The notes under the pieces were generated by a model that searched no databases, had not been told where the DNA came from, and saw only the letters and a list, made by a program, of their open reading frames with translations. A stretch of 64,000 nucleotides of DNA, from the NCBI RefSeq assembly GCF_019720915.1, contig NZ_JAHKSI010000001.1:2418001-2482000 (forward strand), read 5' to 3'. The position numbers and the translations under genes were made by a program. Shown here piece by piece: positions 33,588 through 42,476 of this stretch (the stretch's first letter is position 1; every line of letters starts with the position of its first letter). The stretch comes from Alkalihalobacillus sp. TS-13. Its GTDB lineage: Bacteria; Bacillota; Bacilli; Bacillales; Fictibacillaceae.

Positions 33588-34568
33588 CTATTTGATTTCA
33601 TCCCAATTCACTGCAGCTTCGGGCCTTTCTCCACTCAAGACGTTCCTGATATTCCGCGCTGTCAAGCTGCACATCGCTTTCCTTGTTTCCACACTTGCGC
33701 TCCCGATATGCGGCAGGCAGACGACATTTGGCAATTGCACCAACGGATGATCTTCAGGAATCGGTTCTTTCTGAAACACATCTAATCCAGCACCAGCAAT
33801 GTCTCCCTGTTTGATCGCCGCCACAAGATCTTCTTCAACGACGGCACCTCCTCTACCCACGTTGAGAAAAATCGCATTCTTTTTCATTTTGCTGAAAACG
33901 TTCCGATTAAACATGCCTTTTGTTTCGGAAGTCAACGGCGTCAAATTCAGAACAAAATCTGCACGTTCCAGAATTTCGTCAAACAAGGCGTATGTTGCTC
34001 CCAGTTCCTTTTCTGCTTTTTCATTACGAGATCGATTATGATATAAAATCTCCATCTCAAAACCGGTAGCCCTTTTTGCTACTGATTCACCGATCCTGCC
34101 CATGCCGACGATCCCGAGGGTTTTATGATGAATATCCTGGCCTGCTAATAACAACGGGCTCCAATTTCCCCATTTTCCCTCTTTGATATATTGCTCGGCT
34201 TCTGGTATCCGGCGAGCAGCGGCCATCAAGAGGGCGAATGCGAGATCTGCCGTCGTATCGGTCAATACATCCGGTGTGTTACAAACAACAACACCGTGTT
34301 CGGTAGCTGCCCCGACATCCACGTTATCATAACCGACAGCAAGGTTTCCGACGACTTTCAAATGCTTTGCCCGCTCAAACAATTCACGATCGATTCCATC
34401 AGAAAGGATTGTATAAAGGGCTGTTGCCGTTTCTGCTTCCTCTAATAAAATGTCTCTCGGTACGGGGGTGTCTTCATAATCCCACATTTTCACATCTGCT
34501 ACCTCACGCAACGGTGCAATTGTATCTTCAGGTACTTTCCTAGTAATGAAAACAGAAGGGTTGTCCAT
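33588..34568 (-). CDS. D-isomer 2-hydroxyacid dehydrogenase (glyoxylate/hydroxypyruvate reductase type)
   Basis: 326 residues. It has the NAD(P) motif TLGIVGMGRIGESVAKRA at about 147-164 and the catalytic Arg in NVGRGGAVVEEDLV. Glu is in GLDVFQKEPIPEDHPL and His in VCLPHIGSASVETR. The GRGGAV and IGSAS context resembles glyoxylate or hydroxypyruvate reductases rather than phosphoglycerate dehydrogenase, which has extra domains. Cytoplasmic. ATG follows AAGGAGAGTGG. In B. subtilis this interval holds other genes (threonine operon), so it is a local difference. Substrate choice within the family is uncertain. Confidence 0.87.
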   Translation of the reverse strand: MDNPSVFITRKVPEDTIAPLREVADVKMWDYEDTPVPRDILLEEAETATALYTILSDGIDRELFERAKHLKVVGNLAVGYDNVDVGAATEHGVVVCNTPDVLTDTTADLAFALLMAAARRIPEAEQYIKEGKWGNWSPLLLAGQDIHHKTLGIVGMGRIGESVAKRATGFEMEILYHNRSRNEKAEKELGATYALFDEILERADFVLNLTPLTSETKGMFNRNVFSKMKKNAIFLNVGRGGAVVEEDLVAAIKQGDIAGAGLDVFQKEPIPEDHPLVQLPNVVCLPHIGSASVETRKAMCSLTARNIRNVLSGERPEAAVNWDEIK

Positions 34569-34682
34569 TTTCGTTCCACTCTCCTTGATTAATTGGTCTA
34601 TATGTATCGGAAGGCGCTAATAATAAGTGCTTTACAAGCTTCTCACTTGTCAACACACTTACGTGAAAGCCCCCTCCTGCTC

Positions 34683-35702
34683 TTACGACTTCGACAACCA
34701 TCCAACTGGCTCAAATTGGACGATATCCCGTGGAAGTCCACTGATATTAAAGAAATTCTTCATGAAGGATTCGTGATTTTCCTCAAGTGATAAGACATAC
34801 TTGAGATGATTCACTAAGCCCTCTCTCTCATGAGATCTGGTCGCATTATAATAAGTTTCCACAACATCAAAGTACGTGGCTGGATATAATAAACGACCAT
34901 ATAAAAGGCGCCATCCTCCTCTAGTTAATGGCTTTTCCTCTGTATAATCATTGAGGAACTCGGAAATAACATCGCCTTTCGCTTGTTGGGTGACAAGATG
35001 ACGTACATATTCTGCAACATCACGAACAGGATGATCCACAACCAGATTAAGAGGCAACTTCATGAATAGATTATCGTTTTGTTTTATCGGAACCCAGGAC
35101 CCTGAATGGAATCGTTCATGGGTGATCGTATACGTCCCTTCTTCTTTTCCATTCCGATCATACTCATAATCGACAATATATTGAATCGCATTTTCCGTCA
35201 ATCCTTCATAGTAAGGAAACGATTCGTAAAATAGAAGGTCGAACTCACTCGATGGTCCATTTTGACTGATTGAGTGGTAACTCTCTTTCAATTGATCAAG
35301 CCGGGATGTCCATAGCTCGACCCACTGGTTGTATCGGATCAGTTCTTCATTCATCACCGGAAACTTTTCGCCGGCCTTATGGAATTTTCCTAACTGTTGA
35401 CCGATCGATCCACGTTCCGACCGTTCGAACTTCGGGAGTTCAAAGAGAATCATATCCTGGCCTTCGACTCTAGAAACCACTCTTCCCCTTTGGTTCGTCA
35501 CCCAGGCAGGCAAATCCTTTTCTCCCTTTTGATTTAAATAATTCATGATGGTTTGCATATCCTGCAACATCAGGTAATTCCCATCCATCATCGGTACCAA
35601 CACATAATAGCGATCATGTGCACGAAATCCCTCATATCCCCCAATACGAGTTCGATGATCGACATATAAATTATAGTGGTGATATATTTCGCGCTCTAAC
35701 AA
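34683..35702 (-). CDS. yutH: Spore coat protein YutH
   Basis: 339 residues of the CotS-related kinase-like fold family, with an N-terminal Tyr-rich start (YHHYNLYVDHRTRIGGYEGF) and conserved blocks FELPKFERSERGSIGQQLGKFH, YEGLTENAIQYIVDYEYD and HERFHSGSW. The kinase catalytic loop is not recognisable, so a structural or binding role is likely. B. subtilis YutH is a coat protein made late in sporulation. TTG start with GGGGAGTG 7 bases upstream. Position between yutI and yutG is conserved. Confidence 0.87.
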   Translation of the reverse strand: MLEREIYHHYNLYVDHRTRIGGYEGFRAHDRYYVLVPMMDGNYLMLQDMQTIMNYLNQKGEKDLPAWVTNQRGRVVSRVEGQDMILFELPKFERSERGSIGQQLGKFHKAGEKFPVMNEELIRYNQWVELWTSRLDQLKESYHSISQNGPSSEFDLLFYESFPYYEGLTENAIQYIVDYEYDRNGKEEGTYTITHERFHSGSWVPIKQNDNLFMKLPLNLVVDHPVRDVAEYVRHLVTQQAKGDVISEFLNDYTEEKPLTRGGWRLLYGRLLYPATYFDVVETYYNATRSHEREGLVNHLKYVLSLEENHESFMKNFFNISGLPRDIVQFEPVGWLSKS

Positions 35703-35892
35703 ATGCTTTCACTCCCCTCCCATGTATAAATAGTTTATGAAACAGATGGGTGGAGTGTTTATCTTTTACTCGCAATTTTTGAATTTGTTCATAACATAAC
35801 CTAAACACCATATACTAAGAAAACTTGGTAGAGCATTGACATCAATAAGGTTGGAACTGATAACGAACAAATCTAAGATTGGGGATTAGACT

Positions 35893-36399
35893 ATGGACGA
35901 AAACAAACCAGAAAAACAAAGCGACCTCGAGGTTAAAGCCCGTAAATGGCTGCGGGATCGCGGAGTCACCGAAAGCGATATAGCAGAACTCGTATATATA
36001 CTGCAAAGCCAATATCATACGGATCTCGATATTGAAACCTGTAAATATAATGTGGATCGGGTACTTGCCAAGCGTGAAGTACAAAATGCGATTTTAACCG
36101 GAATCCAACTCGATGTATTAGCTGAAAATAATAAGCTGGAAGAACCTTTACTCGATATTCTCAAAAAAGATGAAGGACTATATGGCGTTGATGAAGTCAT
36201 CGCCCTTTCCATTGTGAACATATATGGATCCATCGGATTTACAAATTATGGTTATATCGACAAACAGAAACCTGGTATTTTACGTGTGCTAAATGATAAA
36301 ACGACTGGAAAATGCAATACGTTCTTAGATGATATCGTCGGCGCAATAGCAGCTGCTGCCTCGAGCCGATTGGCACATAGAGCCGCAAATACGGAGTAA
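35893..36399 (+). CDS. yutG: YutG, phosphatidylglycerophosphatase A-related protein
   Basis: 168 residues related to PgpA by the C-terminal block GKCNTFLDDIVGAIAAAASSRL. The N-terminal half (LEVKARKWLRDRGVTESDI, AELVYILQSQY) is helical and soluble, with no membrane helix as in E. coli PgpA. YGVDEVIALSIVNIYGSIGF is the central conserved stretch. By homology it could dephosphorylate phosphatidylglycerophosphate or a similar phosphate ester, but that is inference. ATG follows GGGGATTAGACT. It converges with yutF. Confidence 0.85.
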   Translation: MDENKPEKQSDLEVKARKWLRDRGVTESDIAELVYILQSQYHTDLDIETCKYNVDRVLAKREVQNAILTGIQLDVLAENNKLEEPLLDILKKDEGLYGVDEVIALSIVNIYGSIGFTNYGYIDKQKPGILRVLNDKTTGKCNTFLDDIVGAIAAAASSRLAHRAANTE

Positions 36400-36423
36400 T
36401 GGACTCCCCTTTGCAAGCCTTCC

Positions 36424-37191
36424 TTATAATTGGATATCCCATAAATGCAAGGATTCGATCGTATGCGTTGGTCTTTCTTTAGGCGGGAGGTCCTCGACAC
36501 TGGTCGTGACTCCAGTATAGACCAAAAGTGTATCGACTCCTGCACGCATTCCCGCTAAAATATCAGTCAAATAGTTATCCCCGACCATAAGTATTTTCTC
36601 TTTCGGCAAGCCCATCTTTGTCATCGCCAGGTCCATGATGATCGGTTCGGGCTTTCCAATAAAGGTCGGCCCGATACCAGTAGAAACAGCAACAACAGAA
36701 GTCAAAGCCCCATTCCCCGGAACAAGGCCGCGATCAGTCGGAAAAGCTACGTCTTTATTGGTCGATAGAAAACGTGCACCATTTCTCACTTCCAGACATG
36801 CCTGCTCCAATTTTTGATAGGTAAGACTACGATCGATCCCCATAACGACATAATCAGCATCGTTTTCTACAATTATAAATCCATTGCCTTCCATTGCAGC
36901 TCGAAGGCCCTCTTCTCCAATCATATATACACGATTCCCTTGTTGATCCTGTTTCATATATTCGGCAGTAGCCATAGATGATGTAAAGACATGCTCTGGC
37001 GTTACAGGAACACCGAAGTTTAAAAGCTTGTCTGTAACTTGTTGACGAGTGCTCGCCGAATTATTCGTGATGAACAAGTATGGGATGCCTTCTCTTTCAA
37101 GCTTCTTCACAAATTCTACAGCTTCTGCAATCCCTTCTTTCCCTTTGTACATCGTACCATCCAAATCAATCAAATAGCCTTCATATTTCAT
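36424..37191 (-). CDS. yutF: HAD-superfamily phosphatase, YutF (TIGR01457-type)
   Basis: 255 residues of the NagD-like HAD class IIA. The nucleophile motif is YLIDLDGTMYKG at the N-terminus (first Asp at residue 9). Motif II is FITNNSAST, and motif III/IV is KILMVGDNYLTDILAG. It hydrolyses phosphate from a small metabolite; the substrate is not established from the sequence. The ATG of MKYEGYL has GAGGAAGTGG 6 bases upstream; an earlier start 8 codons before lacks a site. Order yutG-yutF-yutE is as in B. subtilis. Confidence 0.92.
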   Translation of the reverse strand: MKYEGYLIDLDGTMYKGKEGIAEAVEFVKKLEREGIPYLFITNNSASTRQQVTDKLLNFGVPVTPEHVFTSSMATAEYMKQDQQGNRVYMIGEEGLRAAMEGNGFIIVENDADYVVMGIDRSLTYQKLEQACLEVRNGARFLSTNKDVAFPTDRGLVPGNGALTSVVAVSTGIGPTFIGKPEPIIMDLAMTKMGLPKEKILMVGDNYLTDILAGMRAGVDTLLVYTGVTTSVEDLPPKERPTHTIESLHLWDIQL

Positions 37192-37299
37192 GTTATTCCA
37201 CTTCCTCAAATACAATTAATTTTCGTATTAAGTGTAGGATACCACGGAATAGCCGTTGAAATGTCATCTGACGAATTGCTGATGGAATATCCCCTCTTT

Positions 37300-37412
37300 A
37301 ATTTTTAGACTTACGGAGAACTTTTTAGACAAATATAGTATGTTTCTAGACTTATTTGGAAATTTTCAGACCTATCTAAAATTTTTTAGACTTATTAGAA
37401 TACCTTTAGGCT
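37300..37412. repeat. TTTAGAC array, 20-21 bp period (six units)
   Basis: AGAC cores at 37307, 37327, 37348, 37368, 37388 and 37408 (the last AGGC), each preceded by a T-run and usually followed by TTAT. The bases between cores differ. It lies between yutF and yutE. Beyond it (37413-37577) I see nothing recognisable. Confidence 0.85.
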
Positions 37413-37577
37413 TATGTGGGTTAATCAGGGTGTTTTCTTGATTTTCCGCTTTATTATTTCGTTCATTTTGATTAAAAGTCGCTGAAACTTTCTGACTCTT
37501 GCAAAAAACATGTTAAAGTTCACTAGTTACATTCCAAAGCTTGTGTTTTTTCTCCTACCCCAACATATTTCAGATCC

Positions 37578-37606
37578 ACAAAAAAAGCCGCCTTTCGCAG
37601 GCAGCT
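37578..37606 (-). terminator. Terminator of yutE
   Basis: On the minus strand GCTGCCT pairs with AAGGCGGC around GCGA, followed by seven T. Confidence 0.9.
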
Positions 37607-37618
37607 TAGATCATGATG

Positions 37619-38065
37619 TTATTCCTCTTCTGGTAAAAATGCCGATACAGGACCCAGTTCTTCTGTCAAATAGGTCCGAATTTGCTCCGGAAAGGCATAC
37701 AATGCTTTCACATTTACCTTTAGTACATCCTCTATATGGTTATGATCGACTTCCGTATAAGTCTGTACAAGCATTTTACGCAGGGCGAGCACTTGTTTCA
37801 ACCCTACCGCATTTTCACCAGGGACCACTTTTTCATCCTCTAAAATGTCAATGATGTCCTCGTAACTTCCTGGGTCACGCATGATAAAGCCATCAATCAT
37901 CTTATTTCCAACATCTATGATGGTTTCAATCACCATATGTCCAAGACGCTCTAACGCCATCTGATCTTTCATCGTTTCACCAAACTCTTCCGTTCCGAGC
38001 ACATCAAGACGCTGGTTCATAAAACGCAACAGTTCTTCAATCTTTTTCCGATCGACAAAATACAT
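37619..38065 (-). CDS. yutE: DUF86 (HepT-like) protein YutE
   Basis: 148 residues, all-helical, of the HepT/DUF86 family. In HepT toxins the active motif is R-x4-6-H, typically RNxxVHxY. Here the matching segment is LRKMLVQTYTEVDH, with Gln in place of His, so RNase or AMP-transfer activity is doubtful. No MntA-type antitoxin gene is adjacent, which fits a domesticated housekeeping role. It is 24 bases downstream of the EAL gene on the same strand and probably co-transcribed. The ATG follows a weak ribosome site. Position matches B. subtilis yutE. Confidence 0.85.
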   Translation of the reverse strand: MYFVDRKKIEELLRFMNQRLDVLGTEEFGETMKDQMALERLGHMVIETIIDVGNKMIDGFIMRDPGSYEDIIDILEDEKVVPGENAVGLKQVLALRKMLVQTYTEVDHNHIEDVLKVNVKALYAFPEQIRTYLTEELGPVSAFLPEEE

Positions 38066-38089
38066 CCTATCACCTGACTTCTGAAAGCA

Positions 38090-39373
38090 TTAACCCGCTG
38101 ACGGAGTTGGAATCAATCTTGGACGAGCGTAAAAGAAACCTTGCACCATATGAACACCATTGCGTTTCATGACGGATGCTTCTTCCGCTGTCTCGATCCC
38201 TTCTGCTACAACTTGTGCATTCGCTTCCCTTGCAATATGGATCAGCCCTTGCAGCATAGACTCTTTCAGCTTATTTCCATTGATGTTTTCAATCAATGAA
38301 CGATCTACTTTTATAATATCAGGGCGCAGGAAAGAAATCGAGTTTAAACTCGCATAACCAGCCCCAGTATCATCCAAGGCAATTCTAATTTTTCGTTTGT
38401 GAAGATGATCGATCGTCTGCGTAAGATGTGTATAGCGTTGAACCGATTCACTCTCTGTAATCTCAAAAACAATTTGGGAGGGATCAATATGTTCATGGTC
38501 TTGTAAAATGTCATCCACATCATCGATAAAATGTTCATGCGCGATCGTTTGCGGTGTGACATTGATGAAAATCGCATCCCCTCCCCTCATTTTTTGGAGG
38601 GCTTTTTTAATAACCAGCATTTCTAATGGATAGAGCATATTTGTCTGCCTCGCCATACTGAATAGCTGTAAGGGATGTTCATAGACCGTGTTTTCCGGAC
38701 CTCTGGTCAATACCTCCCAGGCCATCACGTCTAATTCATGGACATTGACGATCGGCTGCGAGTATAAGGTTATATTTTCTTTTTGAATGATTTCTTTAAT
38801 CACATGAACCATATGATTATATTTTGCCCCGACACCTTTTTTCGCCATGACCAGCGCTTTTTGATAAGCATTCAAAAAAGATTGGAACGGTTGATCGGTA
38901 TGTGCGTCCATAACCATATAACCGGTTTGGAAGCTTTCCTCGTCCTCTTTTTTGTACGCAAAAAAATGTTCATTGATATTTGCTTTGATGCTTTCTATGT
39001 ATTTCTCGATTACATGGATGACATTTTTATCTTGCTGTATGGAAAGAAGCAGTACGATATCATCTCCCCAATATTGCTGCAAAAATAAGATTTCATCATC
39101 CTTCGCCGTTTCACAAACAACCTTTTTGAATAACCGTCTCACATCTTTCTCGAACTGTTGGACATAAGTTAAACCAAACTGTTCAATCTGATGCTTATAG
39201 GTTTGTACATCGAACACAACGACGACATGCGTACGATTGCTGCGGTATGATTTTTTTAAGATCGGTGTTACAGGATTACGCAACCAGAAGTGTGGTGGAA
39301 AAAACCGCAAATTCTGGTTCGTAGCAAACAGGTGCTTCCAAAATAGAAGCAAATCCTTATGTTGATTATGCAA
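38090..39373 (-). CDS. EAL-domain cyclic di-GMP phosphodiesterase
   Basis: 427 residues. Residues 1-180 resemble a degenerate GGDEF domain without the GGDEF sequence (VVVFDVQTYKHQI, then KKVVCETAKDDEILFLQQYW). Residues 190-425 are an EAL domain with apparently all catalytic positions: EVLTRGP, FINVTPQTI, VFEITESES, IALDDTGAGY, DIIKVDRSLI, VVAEGIET and QGFFYARPR. It should hydrolyse c-di-GMP to pGpG in the cytoplasm, the N-terminal part being a possible nucleotide sensor. TTG start with GAGGTG 7 bases upstream. It is followed by yutE, probably in one transcript. Confidence 0.9.
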   Translation of the reverse strand: MHNQHKDLLLFWKHLFATNQNLRFFPPHFWLRNPVTPILKKSYRSNRTHVVVVFDVQTYKHQIEQFGLTYVQQFEKDVRRLFKKVVCETAKDDEILFLQQYWGDDIVLLLSIQQDKNVIHVIEKYIESIKANINEHFFAYKKEDEESFQTGYMVMDAHTDQPFQSFLNAYQKALVMAKKGVGAKYNHMVHVIKEIIQKENITLYSQPIVNVHELDVMAWEVLTRGPENTVYEHPLQLFSMARQTNMLYPLEMLVIKKALQKMRGGDAIFINVTPQTIAHEHFIDDVDDILQDHEHIDPSQIVFEITESESVQRYTHLTQTIDHLHKRKIRIALDDTGAGYASLNSISFLRPDIIKVDRSLIENINGNKLKESMLQGLIHIAREANAQVVAEGIETAEEASVMKRNGVHMVQGFFYARPRLIPTPSAG

Positions 39374-39564
39374 AATTTATCACCTCAGAGGTTGCACCAT
39401 AGTCATTTTAGTGTACCATAAATATTAGAAAATTCTAACTTTCGATGAAATATTTTTCTATTCGACATTTCCTTGTTATCATAATAAGAGCAATATGTCA
39501 TACGAATGATTGTCCTAGGAGACTTATTATTAGGGCATAAATATAAAAAAACAGGGGGACGACG

Positions 39565-40533
39565 ATGGATCGTGAATTAGCTTTAGAAATTGTACGTGTA
39601 ACAGAGTCAGCTGCAATCGCTTCGGCACAGTGGATGGGACGAGGCTTGAAAAATGAAGCAGACCATGCTGCTACTACAGCCATGAGGGCAATGTTTGATT
39701 CAGTGAACCTCAAAGGGACTGTCGTCATCGGCGAGGGTGAACTTGATGAAGCACCGATGCTATATATTGGCGAAGAAGTCGGTACCGGCCATGGGCCGGA
39801 AGTCGATATCGCTGTAGATCCTTTGGAAGGGACGAATATTGTCGCAAAGGGTCATCCGAATGCCATGGCGGTCATCGCCATTGCGGACCGTGGCAGCTTA
39901 TTGCATGCGCCCGATATGTATATGGAAAAGCTTGTCGTCGGTAAGGCAGCGGCAGGTAAAGTAAGCCTTTCAGACCCGATTGAAAAAATAATCGATGTCG
40001 TTGCAGAGGCGAATGACAAGCGACTGCATGATTTCACCGTCATCATCCAGGAACGGCCTAGACATGAAGAACTTGTTGAGCGCATCCGTCAAAAAGGTGC
40101 AAGGGTCAAACTTTTCGGAGACGGGGATGTCGGTGCCGCCATCGCTGCAGCTCTACCTAATACTGGGATCGATCTTTTTATTGGAACAGGAGGCGCACCT
40201 GAAGGCGTCATTTCTGCAGCCGCAATCAAGTGCCTTGGCGGAGATATGCAAGCACGACTCGTTCCACATAATGATGAAGAACGTGAACGATGCATGCGCA
40301 TGGGACTTGAAGATCCAACTCAGCACTTACACCTTGATGACCTTGTCCGAGGAGACGATGCAATCTTTGCAGCAACAGGAGTAAGCAGCGGTGAACTTTT
40401 GGAAGGCGTCCGATTCCTCTCAGGCGACTATGTCGAAACAGATTCACTTGTCATGAGAGCCAAGACAAAAACGATTCGCTCGATCAAGGCACAACACCAC
40501 TTAGATCACAAGCCGAACCTAGTAATGGAATAG
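39565..40533 (+). CDS. glpX: Class II fructose-1,6-bisphosphatase GlpX
   Basis: 322 residues. GlpX signatures are VIGEGELDEAPML, DIAVDPLEGTNIVAKG (metal-binding Asp and Glu) and FIGTGGAPEGVISAAAIKCL. It dephosphorylates fructose 1,6-bisphosphate in gluconeogenesis, in the cytoplasm, with a divalent metal. ATG follows AGGGGGACGACG. It is followed 13 bases later by a DUF3055 gene, forming a two-gene operon ending in a strong terminator. Confidence 0.95.
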   Translation: MDRELALEIVRVTESAAIASAQWMGRGLKNEADHAATTAMRAMFDSVNLKGTVVIGEGELDEAPMLYIGEEVGTGHGPEVDIAVDPLEGTNIVAKGHPNAMAVIAIADRGSLLHAPDMYMEKLVVGKAAAGKVSLSDPIEKIIDVVAEANDKRLHDFTVIIQERPRHEELVERIRQKGARVKLFGDGDVGAAIAAALPNTGIDLFIGTGGAPEGVISAAAIKCLGGDMQARLVPHNDEERERCMRMGLEDPTQHLHLDDLVRGDDAIFAATGVSSGELLEGVRFLSGDYVETDSLVMRAKTKTIRSIKAQHHLDHKPNLVME

Positions 40534-40546
40534 GAGTTGTATACAG

Positions 40547-40819
40547 ATGACTGAACGATTCTTTTTATACGATGATGTTGAAGAAACGAAAACACGATTT
40601 GTAAGCTTCATGGGGGAAAATCAACGATTCGATCTTGCGATTACGAAAACGGATCGACATTATGGAAAACCGCTTGTTTTGGATATCCAGGGAGGACGTT
40701 TCGCCATCATCGGGCCGGACGATTTAGAAGAACCGGGTTACTTGGAGCATGCGTTCAACTTGAATGAAGAAGATGCACATGAACTTCGGGAATTTTTAGA
40801 AGAAGAGGTCCTTTCATAA
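40547..40819 (+). CDS. DUF3055 (SAV0927-type) protein
   Basis: 90 residues, acidic, soluble: MTERFFLYDDVEETKTRFVS, KPLVLDIQGGRFAIIGPDDL and EDAHELREFLEEEV at the C-terminus. It belongs to a small Bacillales family of unknown function. ATG is preceded by GGAGTTGTATACAG. The 13-base gap to glpX indicates co-translation or at least co-transcription; a link to central carbon metabolism is inference from that pairing. Confidence 0.85.
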   Translation: MTERFFLYDDVEETKTRFVSFMGENQRFDLAITKTDRHYGKPLVLDIQGGRFAIIGPDDLEEPGYLEHAFNLNEEDAHELREFLEEEVLS

Positions 40820-40830
40820 AATGTATAGGG

Positions 40831-40857
40831 AAACCACTGGTCGGCCAGTGGTTTTTC
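40831..40857 (+). terminator. Terminator of the glpX operon
   Basis: AAACCACTGG pairs with CCAGTGGTTT around TCGG, followed by TTC. Confidence 0.9.
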
Positions 40858-40882
40858 AGTTTGAGGAATAAAAGGACGACAC

Positions 40883-41345
40883 AGCTCTGTAAAAGGAAAT
40901 TGTTGATTATAAGCGAAAATTGCGACCCTCCTGCAGGAAAAGCGAGCCAGGCGAGACCCCGCAGTTTTTAAAGGATCTTCGACTAAAAGCCACCACATCC
41001 TGCGTCAGCGGTTACTAGGCGCAAAACTACAAGGACGCAACATAAGTCTGTGGTCTTGTGGTGAACGTCGAAGCCCTGTAAAAAGTGAGCGGGGCGGCTT
41101 GCGGAAGTGGGTTAATACAGGGAAGTGATGTCTAGCTCAGCGACCAGGCACTTGGATCACTACAAACTTTCTGCGGCGGCAACACATTGATTGACATCCT
41201 TATGAGTTAGCCCACGCAGAACCAAGTCTTTGTTTGGTTCGAGCCTCCTCGTCAGTCCTCCAGTGACCTGCGTGACTAAACGGGTCGCTTCCGCTTTTCT
41301 TGTGCCCGTGGAAAGGGAGTATATTTCTACGCCAATACAATGGCA
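40883..41345 (+). repeat. Large structured intergenic repeat, copy without inner module
   Basis: It starts at GCTCTGTAAAAGG with TTGTTGATT. It keeps the long-range arms CTTCGAC and CACCAC paired with GTGGTG and GTCGAAG. It goes straight from GTCGAAGCC to GTGAGCGGGGCGGCTTGCGG, with no 70-bp module, and continues through the full 3' third. The 3' terminal repeat is missing here but found 180 bp further on. Confidence 0.82.
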
Positions 41346-41444
41346 TTGTGAAAACAACAATTTTTACTAAAAGGACTTTAGGAAAAACTCATTTCCAAAT
41401 GATTATTATTTTTTGGGACTTCCAAAGCAATATTTACATACAAC

Positions 41445-41517
41445 ATCTAAAAATAGAGGTCGTACCTACAAAAATGAAAATTTTATCTACATAAAATGGG
41501 AATTATCTACAAAAACA
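41445..41517. repeat. TCTACAAA array, 19-21 bp period (four units)
   Basis: Cores at 41447 (CTAAA), 41466, 41487 and 41507 (CTACA). It is the same family as the array near 26.2 kb and is located inside the interrupted 3' end of the large repeat. Confidence 0.65.
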
Positions 41518-41521
41518 AAAA

Positions 41522-41571
41522 TCGGAGTGAAATTTGTAAAAATCAACAATAACAACGAACAAAGTCTATTT
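41522..41571 (+). repeat. Detached 3' terminal repeat of the large element
   Basis: GGAGTGAAATTTGTAAAAAT, then CAACAATAACAACGAACAAAG: the expected end of the copy that breaks off at 41345. The 175 bp in between contain the TCTACAAA array. Confidence 0.7.
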
Positions 41572-41703
41572 AAAAAGATGCTGAAATCAGATGGAAAATG
41601 CCAAACGTAATGTAAGCTTTTGGCTTCAGTAATAACCACGCTTCCAGGGCAATATAATAATGGATAGTATCATCTATCCAAAGCCTAGAAGGAGTGGTGT
41701 CCT

Positions 41704-42009
41704 TTGGCAAGAAGAAAAGGTTATCGGAAAGAGAATGAAATGTATACGGATTTCTCTAACGTCGAGACGATGCATAATTTTATCTTACCTGAGGACTTAC
41801 CGGAGGGTGCTTATGGCTCTCCAATCAATGCAAAATTGGGCAAGTCGACGCCATTTGATGAAGACCAGCGTTATTACAGTGCCTTCAATTATGAGAACAA
41901 GACGATGCACCAGGACATCCCACGACAATATCCCGGTGCTCACCCAGTGCACAGTGATCCTAATCGTGAAGAAGAACCTCCTTATATGGACTATGAAAAA
42001 AGGGACTGA
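41704..42009 (+). CDS. Hypothetical protein, 101 residues
   Basis: Not recognised. A hydrophilic protein with a basic N-terminus (MARRKGYRKENEMYTDF) and an acidic, Pro-rich C-terminus (HPVHSDPNREEEPPYMDYEK). It has no membrane segment and little predicted structure. TTG start with AGAAGGAG 9 bases upstream; an in-frame ATG 12 codons on is the alternative. It converges with yutD across a shared terminator that overlaps its stop codon. The composition resembles small cytosolic or spore-core proteins, but no function is claimed. Confidence 0.65.
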   Translation: MARRKGYRKENEMYTDFSNVETMHNFILPEDLPEGAYGSPINAKLGKSTPFDEDQRYYSAFNYENKTMHQDIPRQYPGAHPVHSDPNREEEPPYMDYEKRD

Positions 42010-42031
42010 CATTGCGTCAGTTCCCTTTTTC
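41998..42031. terminator. Bidirectional terminator between the 101-residue gene and yutD
   Basis: AAAAAGGGACTGAC pairs with GTCAGTTCCCTTTTT around ATTGC. It overlaps the 3' end of the + strand gene. Confidence 0.9.
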
Positions 42032-42379
42032 TGCTTTGCTCATCTCTCTTTTGTTTGACGGTTTTTTCGATTCTTTTTTAGGTTCGTTCGTTTTGATTTT
42101 TTTCAAGATAAAATAAGGACAGCCGAAGTTACAGAACTCCAAGAGGTACTCAGGTACTGTACTGAACTTCGTTTCATAATTCGCCTTGTCATTTTGATCG
42201 TCGAAAAATCCACGTAAGCGTAACTGGTTATAACCCCAGTCCCCTACGATATAATCATATTTATGTAAAATTTCGCTATATCTGGATGTAAATTCTTCCT
42301 CGTTCCATCCATCTCGAAAATCCTCTATGACCTCATAATTGATTCCGTTTACGCAAACCAATCTCATCACTCCATTCAC
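42017..42379 (-). CDS. yutD: YutD family protein (DUF1027)
   Basis: 120 residues. The conserved core is DGWNEEEFTSRYSEILHKYD, YIVGDWGYNQLRLRGFF and YLLEFCNFGCPYFILKK, with the Cys pair in CNFGC. The C-terminal 20 residues are Lys/Ser/Pro-rich and disordered. Function unknown. The first ATG is used here; an ATG four codons later follows GGAGTG too closely. The gene is upstream of yutC in the opposite direction, as in B. subtilis. Confidence 0.88.
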   Translation of the reverse strand: MNGVMRLVCVNGINYEVIEDFRDGWNEEEFTSRYSEILHKYDYIVGDWGYNQLRLRGFFDDQNDKANYETKFSTVPEYLLEFCNFGCPYFILKKIKTNEPKKESKKPSNKREMSKAEKGN

Positions 42380-42476
42380 ACTCTTATTTTATCATGATTT
42401 ATGGGTAGATGTACAAGTTCTGTCAGTATAACCATAAAAGTTACAGCAAAATCTATAGGTAGGAGGTGAACAGTGA

